36,357 nucleotides of DNA from Candidatus Cloacimonadota bacterium (GCA_020532545.1 JAJBAW010000025.1:1-36357), one strand, 5' to 3'. Counted from the first letter of the stretch, positions 19,501 through 27,100 are shown. The notes: a model not told the origin generated them from the letters alone. A program made the numbers and translations.

Positions 19501-19810
19501 GAACTTCCATCCCGATTTCATCCTTTGGATACTATCAGATGATAAACAGTATGTTCATTTTATCGAACCTCATGGCCTTATGCATGAAGGGATAAACAGC
19601 GAGAAAATCCAGTTTCACAAACGCATCAAGGAGATAGAGACAAGACTGGGTGATCCCAATGTTATCCTTAGTAGCTGGATATTGTCCTGGACTCCAAAAA
19701 GCGAGCTAAAGGTCAGAGGTTATGATCCAGATGAGTATCTGAAGAATAATGTGGTGTTTATGGAACTGCCTGAATACATAAACCAACTGTTCCAGAACAA
19801 AAAACCATGA
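16583..19810 (+). CDS. Type III Res-like SF2 helicase with degenerate C-terminal PD-(D/E)XK-like region
   Basis: Helicase of 1075 residues. Seen: Walker A NATGSGKTLLMH near 175, motif II LLVDEGHRGM near 275 (DEGH in place of DEAH), motif III EYSATFAQA near 300, and the type III Res-style motifs V and VI, KFVEGWDCWRVS and QIIQLFGRGVRLKG, near 575-615. Near 975-1000, GNFHPDFILWIL followed by FIEPHGLMHE has the spacing of a PD-(D/E)XK nuclease, but the expected lysine is histidine (E-P-H). Whether it cuts DNA is therefore open. The ATG overlaps the DUF4276 stop. Sampled G+C is 29/60 (17701-17760), like the SNF2 gene, so both belong to the operon backbone. In Hma-type loci this would be the ATPase/helicase that completes the trio. 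Confidence 0.9.
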   Translation: MARQPKEKNHKFTNKLILNQWLMSQFGIDPLLEYEDKSRPFHKLAAPIKDARLEGFDNDGLHKFYHALVESELFYNEFHPISKEQLLIYEENIVSHTRTINTMRSRPIVWKYFQWLTLLFVEIYLDRYFTDKEKLLEDLNAYVDRFNAKWTGFQNVELYFLDDLNKLCLQNATGSGKTLLMHVNLLQFRSYAKKSREGSEISRVILLSPNERLSEQHLEELKLSGFGFAQRLNTKQSGSLDMIDVIEITKLGDTEGPNTIATRSLGDQNLLLVDEGHRGMSGKEEGVWFTRRSELCAKGFTFEYSATFAQAVAAAGNKTFEDSYAKTIIFDYSYRWFYEDGFGKDYQILNLPKTYSQVQDVYLTACLLKYYQQLKVYEDKKLELVPFNLEKPLWVFVGSTVTKAKGGTNDEKIVAADVAQIIVFIAKFLCNSAVFQSSIQRILYDNGNSTGLLDKDGNDIFAHSFNYLLKIINPQDGIEALYRDILAQLFNNPANGQLRMDRIKGDSGEVALYLGNSDTPFGLINVGDAKGLCDHVDEYAKQNDIQLSVGDSDFSEAMFASVKDSSSPINLLIGSKKFVEGWDCWRVSTMGLMHVGKSEGTQIIQLFGRGVRLKGYEWSLKRSGHSYATTKPNFIEDIETLNVFGIESDFMEKFRQYLKDEGLPGNEKRLVITIPMNVTADFGKRLKILRPKKKKDGSEYDFKKDGPVPTLGIVPPYLQKNQVVSDWYPRIQTIKSAGAVQGGNKDEVKLRRKQINLLDMDRLYFELERFKREQRMYNLNLTKQGMLSLLSDSSWYRLYLPQTRLSPQNYDEVLILQQIATELLRRFCEKYYNFCKDSFIKPRMELRDLTREDDNLPSDDVYRLIVDGDDATVIAQIEKLKQEIMNNKDELLSVGDLKACNFGKHLFQPLFHVRNGGNITILPVAFNESEYQFITDLKTWCDKNTKVMKDKGLELYLLRNLSMGKGVGFFEAGNFHPDFILWILSDDKQYVHFIEPHGLMHEGINSEKIQFHKRIKEIETRLGDPNVILSSWILSWTPKSELKVRGYDPDEYLKNNVVFMELPEYINQLFQNKKP

Positions 19811-19865
19811 TGACCATGATTGGAAACACTAACACAAAAATTACTCATATAGTTGGAGGGTAATA

Positions 19866-21017
19866 ATGCCTGATCAAGATGATTTGAAAGTAATCTACAA
19901 GGATTATTTAGAAGAATTACATTCACTTGAAGACCTATTGATTCAAGGAAGTTGCGTTTTCTTAATAGGAGCTGGTTGTAGTAAAATTGCAGGATTGCCA
20001 TTAATGGCAGAACTTTCCGAAAAGGTTCGTGAAAACGCGGATCTTAGTGCTAGGTCAAAACAAATCCTCCAATGCATATCCGAACAGTTTACTGAAGCAA
20101 CATCACCCAATATCGAAGATTACTTGAGCGAAATTGTTGACCACTTATCAATCATAGATCGGCGGTGTAATAGAGGAGTGAATGAACCAAGTTTGTCTAT
20201 TGGAGATATTTCGGTATCCAGTACTGAGTTAAGAACTGCATTAGAAGAAATTAAACGGGGAATAGCAGACTCGATACAAAACTCTGAAAATGAAATTGAT
20301 ATCAGTTTCCACAGAATGTTTGTTAGAGCAATCCATAGACCATCGAGACCAGGTAAACAAGTCAAAAAAGGGAAAATCGCATATATAAACCTAAATTATG
20401 ATACCCTACTCGAAGATGCGTTAGCCCTCGAAAAAATACCATTTTATGATGGGATTGACGGTGGGGCTTCTGGTTGGTGGAACAATGAGAAGTTTTATAG
20501 TAATGATATAGGAACAAAAGTGTTGAAGCTACACGGTTCAATTGACTGGACACAGTTAGATGATGATCCCTTGCCCCGACGCATAGCAACAGGGAAGTTA
20601 CATAATATAACAAATAAAAACATTATGATATGGCCAGCATCTACAAAGTTCAGAGAAACTCAATTAGATCCTTTTGCTCAGCTTCTAACTCTAGCCAGGC
20701 AAGCTCTAAAATCGGAAGATCAATCTGAAAAAGTACTCGTTATTTTGGGTTATAGTTACTCTGATGCACACATAAATTCAGAAATTGATAGAGCATTAAG
20801 AAACTCCGAAGGTAGCTTAACTATTATCGCTTTTTCATCATCTGATGAGCCATGTGGAAATCTTAAAACTTGGTTTGAAGATACTTCTATAAAAAACCAA
20901 ATTCGTATTTATACAAACAAAGGGTTATACCACGGGGATGTTGTGAAGACTTCCACGGTGGATCTGCTATGGTGGAAGTTTGAGAATATAGTCAGACTTA
21001 TTAGGGGTGAGTTATGA
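19866..21017 (+). CDS. SIR2-domain protein of a SIR2-HerA defence pair
   Basis: Protein of 383 residues with a SIR2 fold. Seen: NAD-binding FLIGAGCSKIAGLPLM with GAGCS at 35-39, LNYDTLLED at 176-184, a catalytic-type LKLHGSIDW with H223, and the closing LVILGYSYSDAHIN near 292-305. Known: defence SIR2 proteins hydrolyse NAD+ on infection, and SIR2-HerA is an experimentally supported anti-phage pair. A strong TTGGAGGG site precedes the ATG. It starts 55 bases after the Res-like gene and overlaps HerA by four bases (ATGA), so SIR2 and HerA are coupled. Visibly AT-rich compared with the preceding gene. No membrane segment. Confidence 0.93.
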   Translation: MPDQDDLKVIYKDYLEELHSLEDLLIQGSCVFLIGAGCSKIAGLPLMAELSEKVRENADLSARSKQILQCISEQFTEATSPNIEDYLSEIVDHLSIIDRRCNRGVNEPSLSIGDISVSSTELRTALEEIKRGIADSIQNSENEIDISFHRMFVRAIHRPSRPGKQVKKGKIAYINLNYDTLLEDALALEKIPFYDGIDGGASGWWNNEKFYSNDIGTKVLKLHGSIDWTQLDDDPLPRRIATGKLHNITNKNIMIWPASTKFRETQLDPFAQLLTLARQALKSEDQSEKVLVILGYSYSDAHINSEIDRALRNSEGSLTIIAFSSSDEPCGNLKTWFEDTSIKNQIRIYTNKGLYHGDVVKTSTVDLLWWKFENIVRLIRGEL

Positions 21018-22708
21018 TATCAGATAAACGAATTCCTTATGAGCCAGTCGAAAACTTATCCATTGGTCACATCATTGAGGTTGATGGAACGCATATAGTC
21101 GCAGAACTTCATCCTGCCTTATCTGAATTGTCAAGAGTCTATGCAGGCGAGATATACCCTATAGGTCAATTTGGTTCGATTTTGAAAATTCATTTTGGAA
21201 GAAGATTGTTGTATGCATTTGTTGGCAGACTACGAATGAAAGCAGAATTCCAAGCTGAAAGAGGGCTGCCGACAACAGCATCAACTGACGAAAGAGTTAT
21301 TGAAGCTGATCTCTTTGGTGAAGGAGAATGGAAAAAGATTGGTGAAGATACTTGGGATCTGCATTTTGAGAGAGGAATTTCAACATTCCCCTTACCAACA
21401 CAAACTATCTATCTAACGCCCAAAAATGAACTACGTTACATTTATGGCCAAGGGAAAGGGTCGATAATACAGCTTGGAAATCATGTCGGTTCTGTTAATA
21501 CACCATGCTTTGCCGACATGAATGAGCTGCTCGGTAAACATACGGCCATCCTTGGCTCAACTGGATCTGGAAAATCAGGCACTGTTGCAGCCGTACTACA
21601 TAGTATTCTTGATAAGCGATCACAATCAGGATTTGAAAAATGGAATCCGAGGATCATCGTATTAGACCCTCATAATGAATATAGTACTGCATTTTCAGGG
21701 ACAAATCTTTCTACTGATAATGGAACATTGAGACTACCATATTGGTTACTTAGCTTTCAAGAGACAATAGCACTTTTAATTGGTAAAACAGAATTTGCGG
21801 CAACCTCCCAGACTAACATTATCAAACAAGCTTTATTGACTGCAAGAAAAGAAGGTGCTAGTATTCTGGGCTTGGATGATTCAAAAATTACTGTCGATTC
21901 CCCTATACCTTATAAATTGGCATCGTTACGAGTCAGTATTGAGACTGACAGACCCCCTCAAGCAAGTAAGCAGGATTCTCACAATTCTATTCTACAAAAA
22001 CTTGAAGTACTACAAGGTGATGCTCGCCTTAATTTCCTTATGACTGAATGGGATGGTACTGACATTGACCCTATTAGTGCAGTATTTAGTCAAATACTAG
22101 GATCTGGAAACCAACCCAGAATTATTGATTTGTCAGGAGTTCCCAATGAAGTAGCCGGGATTGCAAGCTCTGTTATTGCAAGGACTATCTTTAGTATGAA
22201 AGTTTGGCAAACATCAGAAGAGAGAGAGATGGACCCTGTGTTACTAGTATGTGAAGAAGCTCATAGATATGTCCCTAACCGGGGTGAAGCGCAGTATGAA
22301 GCCGCGCAAGAAGCTATCCGCAGGATTGCCAAAGAGGGCAGGAAGTATGGAATTGGATTACTATTAGTATCACAGCGTCCGAGTGAGGTGGAAGCTACAG
22401 TTCTTTCGCAGTGTAATAGTTGGATTGTATTACGAATCACCAATGATGCCGATAGAGAACATGTAAAATCAATACTTCCAGATTCACTATCAGGTTTAAC
22501 CAAGTTATTATCAGGTTTAAAGAGACAAGAAGCGATTTTTGTAGGTCAAGCTGCGATAATACCTTCACGCATAATGATCCGTAAACTAGAAACAAATCAA
22601 TTGCCCCAATCCCATGATATCGATTATGAAAAAGGTTGGAAAAATGATTTTCTAACAGAAGAACAGATTACCATTGTATGCAACAGATGGCGATATCAGC
22701 AGAAGTAA
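21014..22708 (+). CDS. HerA-family hexameric ATPase of the SIR2-HerA pair
   Basis: FtsK/HerA-type translocase ATPase of 564 residues. Seen: an N-terminal HAS-barrel-like region (about 10-100), Walker A GSTGSGKS at 181-188, RIIVLDPHNEYS near 215, Walker B LLVCEEAHRYVP with E414-E415, sensor-like LLLVSQRPSEVEATVLSQC, and arginine-finger-bearing LRITNDADREHVKSILPD. Known: in SIR2-HerA and DUF4297-HerA systems HerA forms a hexamer that assembles with the effector and controls its activity. No NurA nuclease gene is adjacent, consistent with a defence role rather than housekeeping end resection. The start is fixed by the ATGA overlap with SIR2. Confidence 0.93.
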   Translation: MISDKRIPYEPVENLSIGHIIEVDGTHIVAELHPALSELSRVYAGEIYPIGQFGSILKIHFGRRLLYAFVGRLRMKAEFQAERGLPTTASTDERVIEADLFGEGEWKKIGEDTWDLHFERGISTFPLPTQTIYLTPKNELRYIYGQGKGSIIQLGNHVGSVNTPCFADMNELLGKHTAILGSTGSGKSGTVAAVLHSILDKRSQSGFEKWNPRIIVLDPHNEYSTAFSGTNLSTDNGTLRLPYWLLSFQETIALLIGKTEFAATSQTNIIKQALLTARKEGASILGLDDSKITVDSPIPYKLASLRVSIETDRPPQASKQDSHNSILQKLEVLQGDARLNFLMTEWDGTDIDPISAVFSQILGSGNQPRIIDLSGVPNEVAGIASSVIARTIFSMKVWQTSEEREMDPVLLVCEEAHRYVPNRGEAQYEAAQEAIRRIAKEGRKYGIGLLLVSQRPSEVEATVLSQCNSWIVLRITNDADREHVKSILPDSLSGLTKLLSGLKRQEAIFVGQAAIIPSRIMIRKLETNQLPQSHDIDYEKGWKNDFLTEEQITIVCNRWRYQQK

Positions 22709-22751
22709 AGAAGATAACAAGTTATAAATTATCAAACACAGGAGATGAGAA

Positions 22752-24002
22752 ATGAGCTTAAGGTTAAATAAGGTTATGGGATATTACATTCCATCATTCT
22801 TTTATATCTGGATTAATGGTAAAGTACAGGATGAAGTTACTAGTCAGTTGATTCCTACTCCAACGCTGATTCATGAGTACTGCCATTTTTTGCAAGATAT
22901 TACAACTAATTTTGGACTTAGCAATATTATAACAACTAGTACAGCGTTGTTGGATTGTGCAGCTCAAGCTGGATCAAGTAATAATATGATTAGAATTCCA
23001 ATTGATTATGTCAGTTCTTCCGCAAGGCAGAATTCACGAATAATGGATGAATTGTGGGGAGACACTGAAGCGATAGATGATATAGATGTTGCTTCTTATA
23101 AAAGAAAAAAAGCTGGAAGCCAGCAAATCTCAGATAAGATTGAAATTACCTTGAAGAATGGAAATTTAATCGATTTCGGTGTCTTGGCTATACTGGAGTC
23201 TATGGCTAAAAGCCTTGAAGAATCATTATTTGTAAAGCCTGTCAAATCGCCTGACTATCCCTATTTAATGTGTAAGAAACTAATAAATCTAATTTACGAT
23301 AAGTATCCAACTAGTCCCGAAATGGTCTTTGCCCTCTGTGATGCAGTATTAATGTATGATAATCCTAAGATCATTATTGTCGAGGGTTTGGAGTGTATGG
23401 CAAAGGATAGATTTGTTCCACACAACATGAATGATATCTATGACTATGTTTGGAAACATCCAAGCATAAACCAATCTTATGATTCATATTTGAAACCCTT
23501 TGATACCAATTTAAACACAGCCTTATCCGCTATAAGTAGCCTTTTTGGGAGTGGCGCAACTTTAGCGAACGAGAAGGAATGGATTCTTCATCGCTTTTCA
23601 CAAGCTTCAGATTTACGGAAAGCTCAACCAAAATTTTGGTGTGAAATTCTGGATGTTGATTCAAAACAACAAAAACAGACTAATCTCGTTAATAAATTCA
23701 ATAACATTGGTTTTCCAATAACTTATGATTATGAACATTACATGTATGTACAAGATGTTCGCACTGAAGATAAAATTGTAAATTATGATGTCTTTACCGC
23801 TTTTTATGCTGTCTTTGAAGTATTAGTTTATGGTAGTGTTCAATGCTTGATGCTCGATCATTGCAAGGTCAATCCAGATATGAAATCAATTATTAATAAG
23901 AAATGTGAGACTGCTCCTTGGGAACAAATCCAAGGGAGATATCTATGTCCATTTGCTAAAATATGGCATAGATGGAGTTTAACAACAAACATTGTCCAAT
24001 AG
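22752..24002 (+). CDS. Unfamiliar HExxH protein, third gene behind SIR2-HerA
   Basis: I do not recognise the family of this 416-residue protein. Seen: an early HEYCH (H41, E42, H45) in LIHEYCHFLQDITTNFGL, which has the zincin form HExxH with hydrophobic flanks, suggesting a metallopeptidase or a metal-site fold. The rest is mixed alpha/beta, with several cysteines, no signal peptide and no membrane segment, so it should act in the cytoplasm. A clear third zinc ligand could not be picked by eye. The start follows AACACAGGAGATGAG, a good ribosome site, 43 bases after HerA, and sampled G+C (20/60 at 22801-22860) matches SIR2-HerA. Inference: a co-transferred accessory, such as a protease effector, activator or regulator of SIR2-HerA. 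Chance occurrence of HExxH cannot be excluded. Confidence 0.85.
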   Translation: MSLRLNKVMGYYIPSFFYIWINGKVQDEVTSQLIPTPTLIHEYCHFLQDITTNFGLSNIITTSTALLDCAAQAGSSNNMIRIPIDYVSSSARQNSRIMDELWGDTEAIDDIDVASYKRKKAGSQQISDKIEITLKNGNLIDFGVLAILESMAKSLEESLFVKPVKSPDYPYLMCKKLINLIYDKYPTSPEMVFALCDAVLMYDNPKIIIVEGLECMAKDRFVPHNMNDIYDYVWKHPSINQSYDSYLKPFDTNLNTALSAISSLFGSGATLANEKEWILHRFSQASDLRKAQPKFWCEILDVDSKQQKQTNLVNKFNNIGFPITYDYEHYMYVQDVRTEDKIVNYDVFTAFYAVFEVLVYGSVQCLMLDHCKVNPDMKSIINKKCETAPWEQIQGRYLCPFAKIWHRWSLTTNIVQ

Positions 24003-24003
24003 A

Positions 24004-24093
24004 ATGACACTTGATTATCCCTTTTTTTATTATAGTCCTGCAGACTCAAGGGCTTGGGCAATGGAGTATGTGCTCAATTCATTACTACAATAA
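24004..24093 (+). CDS. Possible 29-residue small protein or displaced C-terminal fragment
   Basis: A short frame starts one base after the stop of the HExxH gene: MTLDYPFFYYSPADSRAWAM, then ten more codons to TAA. The aromatic/acidic composition looks protein-like rather than random, but there is no separate ribosome site, so it would rely on translational re-initiation. It may equally be a displaced end of the upstream gene. Low certainty. Confidence 0.25.
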   Translation: MTLDYPFFYYSPADSRAWAMEYVLNSLLQ

Positions 24094-24134
24094 GATGTCC
24101 GTTGTGTTTCAGCATTTAGGAGAATTATAAGCAT

Positions 24135-24154
24135 GACCTTTTGTTAAGGTCTTT
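24135..24154 (+). terminator. Weak hairpin with short T run after the defence operon
   Basis: GACCTT, a five-base loop, AAGGTC, then TTT. It lies 130 bases after the last large gene of the plus-strand operon. The stem is only six pairs and the T run only three, so this is a tentative assignment. Confidence 0.3.
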
Positions 24155-24253
24155 AGATAGCTCGATATCCCCCAATTCTGTTAACTGATCTGAGTTGACC
24201 CAAGATACCTTTCTGGACTTTTCTGCCGATTTTAGGCACGTTTTGGCGGGAAA

Positions 24254-24445
24254 TCACCACATATATATGAAGCCCCTCAGATCTACCACTTCAATTGATG
24301 CCAGTGCATCCAGATAGATATAGACCCACTGTCTGGATTTTCCTACTGCCTGAGCGATGTCTCGGATGGATTTATATCTACCATTTTCTAAGGTATCCAA
24401 TAGATGGTGGGCATCAGTTATTCTGAAAGCCCCATTTCCCCTAAA
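24254..24445 (-). pseudogene. HTH-like tail in frame beyond the macrodomain stop codon
   Basis: Directly after the TGA of the macrodomain gene (24446-24448) the same frame stays open for 63 codons to a TGA at 24254-24256. It reads like protein: HHLLDTLENGRYKSIRDIAQ followed by AVGKSRQWVYIYLDALASIE, with the pattern of a helix-turn-helix. No start codon with a ribosome site exists for it alone. Either the two were one longer protein truncated by a nonsense change, or this is the remnant of a neighbouring regulator. Further minus-strand coding-like sequence (PKIGRKVQKGILGQLRSVN) follows in another frame down to about 24165. Confidence 0.45.
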
Positions 24446-24952
24446 TCAGTCTAATGCATCCTTCAACAAACCCACATATATCCGATAATTCTCTTCGTCA
24501 AAGCAAGAGAAATAGACCTCTATCGCAGGCAGATCAAGCAGAGCCTCCTTGACCGTGCTGATCGCAATCTCAGCCGCCAATTCTTTCGGGAAACGGTAGA
24601 TTCCCGTTGAGATATTGGGGAAGGCTATAGATCTAAACTTATGCTCCGAAGCTATTTCCATACAGCGGCGATAGCAAGAAGCCAGGAGTTCAGCTTCGTC
24701 ATGATTTCCACCCTGCCATACAGGACCTACAGTGTGAATCACATACTTTGCCGGCAGCTTGTGTCCACCGGTGAGCTTGGCATCTCCTGTGGCACATCCG
24801 CCCAGGGTTTTGCATTCTTCCAAGAGCCCAAAACCGGCAGCCCGATGAATTGCGCCATCCACACCGCCTCCGCCTAAGAGGGATCTATTGGCAGCATTGA
24901 CGATAGCATCGCCGGTGAATTTTGTAATATCTGATAATTCAAGATGTATCAT
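24446..24952 (-). CDS. Macrodomain ADP-ribose / O-acetyl-ADP-ribose deacetylase (YmdB/MacroD type)
   Basis: Single macrodomain of 168 residues. Seen: DIT (8-10), the catalytic-loop NAAN (19-22), [14 protein letters not shown] (27-40), IHTVGPVW in the middle, and the ribose-loop [10 protein letters not shown]. Known: this class removes acetyl from O-acetyl-ADP-ribose or ADP-ribose from protein acids. The start at 24952 is chosen because AAAAGGAAG lies nine bases upstream; an in-frame ATG at 25006 has no such support and would add a non-conserved leader. It lies next to a SIR2 gene, but on the opposite strand, so joint regulation is not shown. Enzymes of this kind handle SIR2 reaction products, which makes the neighbourhood suggestive. 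See the HTH-like tail beyond its stop. Confidence 0.92.
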   Translation of the reverse strand: MIHLELSDITKFTGDAIVNAANRSLLGGGGVDGAIHRAAGFGLLEECKTLGGCATGDAKLTGGHKLPAKYVIHTVGPVWQGGNHDEAELLASCYRRCMEIASEHKFRSIAFPNISTGIYRFPKELAAEIAISTVKEALLDLPAIEVYFSCFDEENYRIYVGLLKDALD

Positions 24953-25006
24953 ATTCTTAAGCTTCCTTTTGTGTCCGATGATGGACAATATTCCTAACAA
25001 GCTCAA

Positions 25007-25426
25007 GCTATTCTTTTCTTAGTTTATTGGCAAGAGCTATTTTCGGCTTTGCTAACTGTATTGCCTTTTCACAAAGCCCGGCTCTCACCTTTCCGATCGA
25101 TTTGGCTTTAGCGGGCCTTGGACTCGAGATGACTCGAATATCTAAGTCAACTCGAGTCAAAGACCCGTTAAAAACAAGTCAAAGAACTGGGCTGGGAGGG
25201 GGCTTGCCGGCTGGCTTGGTTGGGGCTGATAGACGGGAAGTCCCAGTTTCAAGACAGCCTGCATAATATTAGTGGTCACATCAAGAGGACAAACTGGACG
25301 GATCAGATGGATCTACAGAGATTTTTGCTATGCGGATTGCTCTCAAAAAGGTCATAGATCCCGATATCCAAAACCTTTATACCATTCCCAATGACCTTCC
25401 CGCTATTCAGCAAATCACTTATTAAC
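25007..25426. other. Intergenic stretch with a 12-base palindromic hairpin and a short coding-like fragment
   Basis: CTTGGACTCGAG at 25117-25128 is complemented, with one mismatch, by 25151-25162, and a further GACTCGA copy (25131-25137) sits in the loop. On the plus strand a frame open from about 25271 to a TAA at 25423-25425 reads MRIALKKVIDPDIQNLYTIP after the ATG at 25330. It looks like the end of a lost gene; no ribosome site was seen. No intact gene is supported here. Confidence 0.4.
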
Positions 25427-25459
25427 AAATAAAAAACCGCAGGATTGCTCCCGCGGTTT
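25427..25459 (-). terminator. Rho-independent terminator of the LamG gene
   Basis: Read on the minus strand: AAACCGC (25459-25453), a GC-rich inner stem and loop, GCGGTTT (25440-25434), then TTTATTT. It lies 27 bases past the stop of the secreted LamG gene and is correctly oriented for it. Confidence 0.85.
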
Positions 25460-25485
25460 ATCTATTATTTGGAGTCACTTGTATG

Positions 25486-26856
25486 TTATTTCATTAACAC
25501 GGCTTTCTTGAAGGAGCTCTCTGCTCCAGCTTGCATGCGGATATAATATACGCCGGAGGAAAGTCCGGAGCCATTTTGGTCTTTACCATCCCAGACCAGG
25601 TTCCAGGTGCCGGCGGCTACGTTCTTGCGCTGGAATCTGCGCAGTTCTTGGCCACGAGGGTTATAGATCGTGATCAGGACATCGCCTGCTTCGGCCAGCA
25701 CATAGCTGATATTGGTGCTGGGGTTGAAGGGATTGGGGTAGATCTGTTTCAGCTCTGTGAATAGCGGAATGCCGGGGTTGTCCGGCTGGGGGCTTTCGTA
25801 GGTCACAGAGATGGGGCCGTGAAAGCTCTCGCTGCCGTCGATATCGGCAACCATCAGCCAGTAATAATAGGTTCCGATTTGGTTGATTTCGGTATCTGTA
25901 TATACATAAGTTTGTTGATCGGAGCTATTGCTGGCATCGATCAAAGCGCTGATCTGCTGGGCATTGGCCAGATTGGGCTCGATGCCGCGATATATGTAAA
26001 AACCCATTACAGATGTTTCGGATTGGGTCACCCAGGTGAGTACGACCTTGTGGTGAGCGCTGAGGACTGCGGTGAAGGAAGATAGCTCGACTGGCAGGGT
26101 GGTGGGGCCATTTTCGTTCCAGGTGGGCCCATCTACCAGGGGCCTTAGTTCGCCATCATGGTTTTCTCCTGAGATATCATGTACGATAAAGCCGGATTCT
26201 TCGTTCATTCTCCAGTATCCTACCAGATCATCTTGAGGATAATCAATCTGCGTATCCCAATTGGCAGCTACTTCTGCAGCAGTCAGACACTTGCTCCAGA
26301 CCCGCGCTTCATCCAGTGAGCCATTAAAATAGAGGGCAGGATTTGGGCTGGTTCCCGAAGCGTCACCATAAGCGCCGATATAGAAGTGTCCTGTGCTTTG
26401 CAGGTTTGCTGCAGATTGAGCGGCAATGCTGATACTATTGTTGTAAGCTCCGTCCATGTACAGGGTCATGAGTCCACTGCGATCGCAGGTTACAGTGGCA
26501 TTGTGCCAGGTGCCATCGTTCCAGGCTCCTCCCCCGGGTTTTTCGTTGGCATCAAGGTTTATTCCAGCGCTTCCGTGAAAGATCACTCTCAAAAGCCCTG
26601 CGCTGGCGGTGGAGAAATGCATGCTCCAACGTCCTGGATTTCCGGCGGTGATGCTCTTGCCCATCAGTCCTCCGGTTAAAGCGCTGGTCTTGAACCAGAT
26701 CTGGTATGACCAATCGCTTTGGCCCATATCCAGAATGTCGCCATAATATACGTAGTCGTTGCTTCCATCAAAGGTCAGGCAATTGGTCTGCGCAAACGCC
26801 ATTGTAGCCATTCCGATGAGAACTAAAAAGAGAATTATAAATCTGCTGTGTTTCAT
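25486..26856 (-). CDS. Secreted LamG-domain protein with C-terminal FlgD-like sorting tail
   Basis: Exported protein of 456 residues. Seen: a signal peptide MKHSRFIILFLVLIGMATMA ending AFAQT; a LamG/concanavalin-like fold at about 25-240 (DYVYYGDILDMGQSDWSYQI, WNDGTWHNATVTCD, LDEARVWSKCLTAAEV, VGYWRMNE); a fibronectin-III-like stretch at about 255-350 (VELSSFTAV, VVLTWVTQSETSVMGFYIYR); and a closing domain from NPFNPST with WDGKDQNGSGLSSGVYYIRM, the FlgD_ig / type-IX-secretion-tail-like ending. Known: such proteins in FCB bacteria are exported and cell-surface attached. The ligand is unknown; LamG folds usually bind sugars or proteins. AGGAGGTAACC before the ATG is a near-perfect ribosome site. 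It is a single-gene unit with its own terminator. Confidence 0.93.
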   Translation of the reverse strand: MKHSRFIILFLVLIGMATMAFAQTNCLTFDGSNDYVYYGDILDMGQSDWSYQIWFKTSALTGGLMGKSITAGNPGRWSMHFSTASAGLLRVIFHGSAGINLDANEKPGGGAWNDGTWHNATVTCDRSGLMTLYMDGAYNNSISIAAQSAANLQSTGHFYIGAYGDASGTSPNPALYFNGSLDEARVWSKCLTAAEVAANWDTQIDYPQDDLVGYWRMNEESGFIVHDISGENHDGELRPLVDGPTWNENGPTTLPVELSSFTAVLSAHHKVVLTWVTQSETSVMGFYIYRGIEPNLANAQQISALIDASNSSDQQTYVYTDTEINQIGTYYYWLMVADIDGSESFHGPISVTYESPQPDNPGIPLFTELKQIYPNPFNPSTNISYVLAEAGDVLITIYNPRGQELRRFQRKNVAAGTWNLVWDGKDQNGSGLSSGVYYIRMQAGAESSFKKAVLMK

Positions 26857-26930
26857 GGTTACCTCCTACAAACACAAGGTATTTTTTTCTTAGCAAAACA
26901 GATGCCTTAAGCATCATTTAAGGTATGGTA

Positions 26931-26959
26931 TAAATTAATGACCACCGTATTCGTGTCAA
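26931..26959 (-). promoter_or_regulatory. Candidate sigma-70 promoter of the LamG gene
   Basis: On the minus strand TTGACA (26959-26954) is followed after 17 bases by AATTTA, with TATACC slightly further on as an alternative -10. It lies about 75 bases upstream of the start codon. The -35 is a consensus match; the -10 is weak. Confidence 0.35.
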
Positions 26960-27100
26960 CACAAATTCTTGTTTTAGGCGATATTTCTGTAGAGAAGACT
27001 GTCGATATTTATCCACAAGGGCGGGTTTTATGGCTTGGCTACCAGCTTGCTGTCTGAAATGGCGCGCCTAAAGCACTCGTTTGGATGGATAAACTAATGG

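Noticed and set aside
8359-19810. BREX or DISARM system
   Set aside because: No PglZ, BrxC or BrxL (BREX) and no DUF1998 DrmB or DrmA-like gene (DISARM); the methylase is Mod-like rather than PglX-like.
11275-19810. Classical type III restriction-modification pair
   Set aside because: The methylase is much larger than Mod with long N- and C-terminal extensions, a separate SNF2 helicase is present, and the Res-like nuclease motif is degenerate.
21014-22708. Housekeeping HerA of a HerA-NurA end-resection pair
   Set aside because: No NurA gene is present and the gene is coupled to SIR2, matching the defence architecture.
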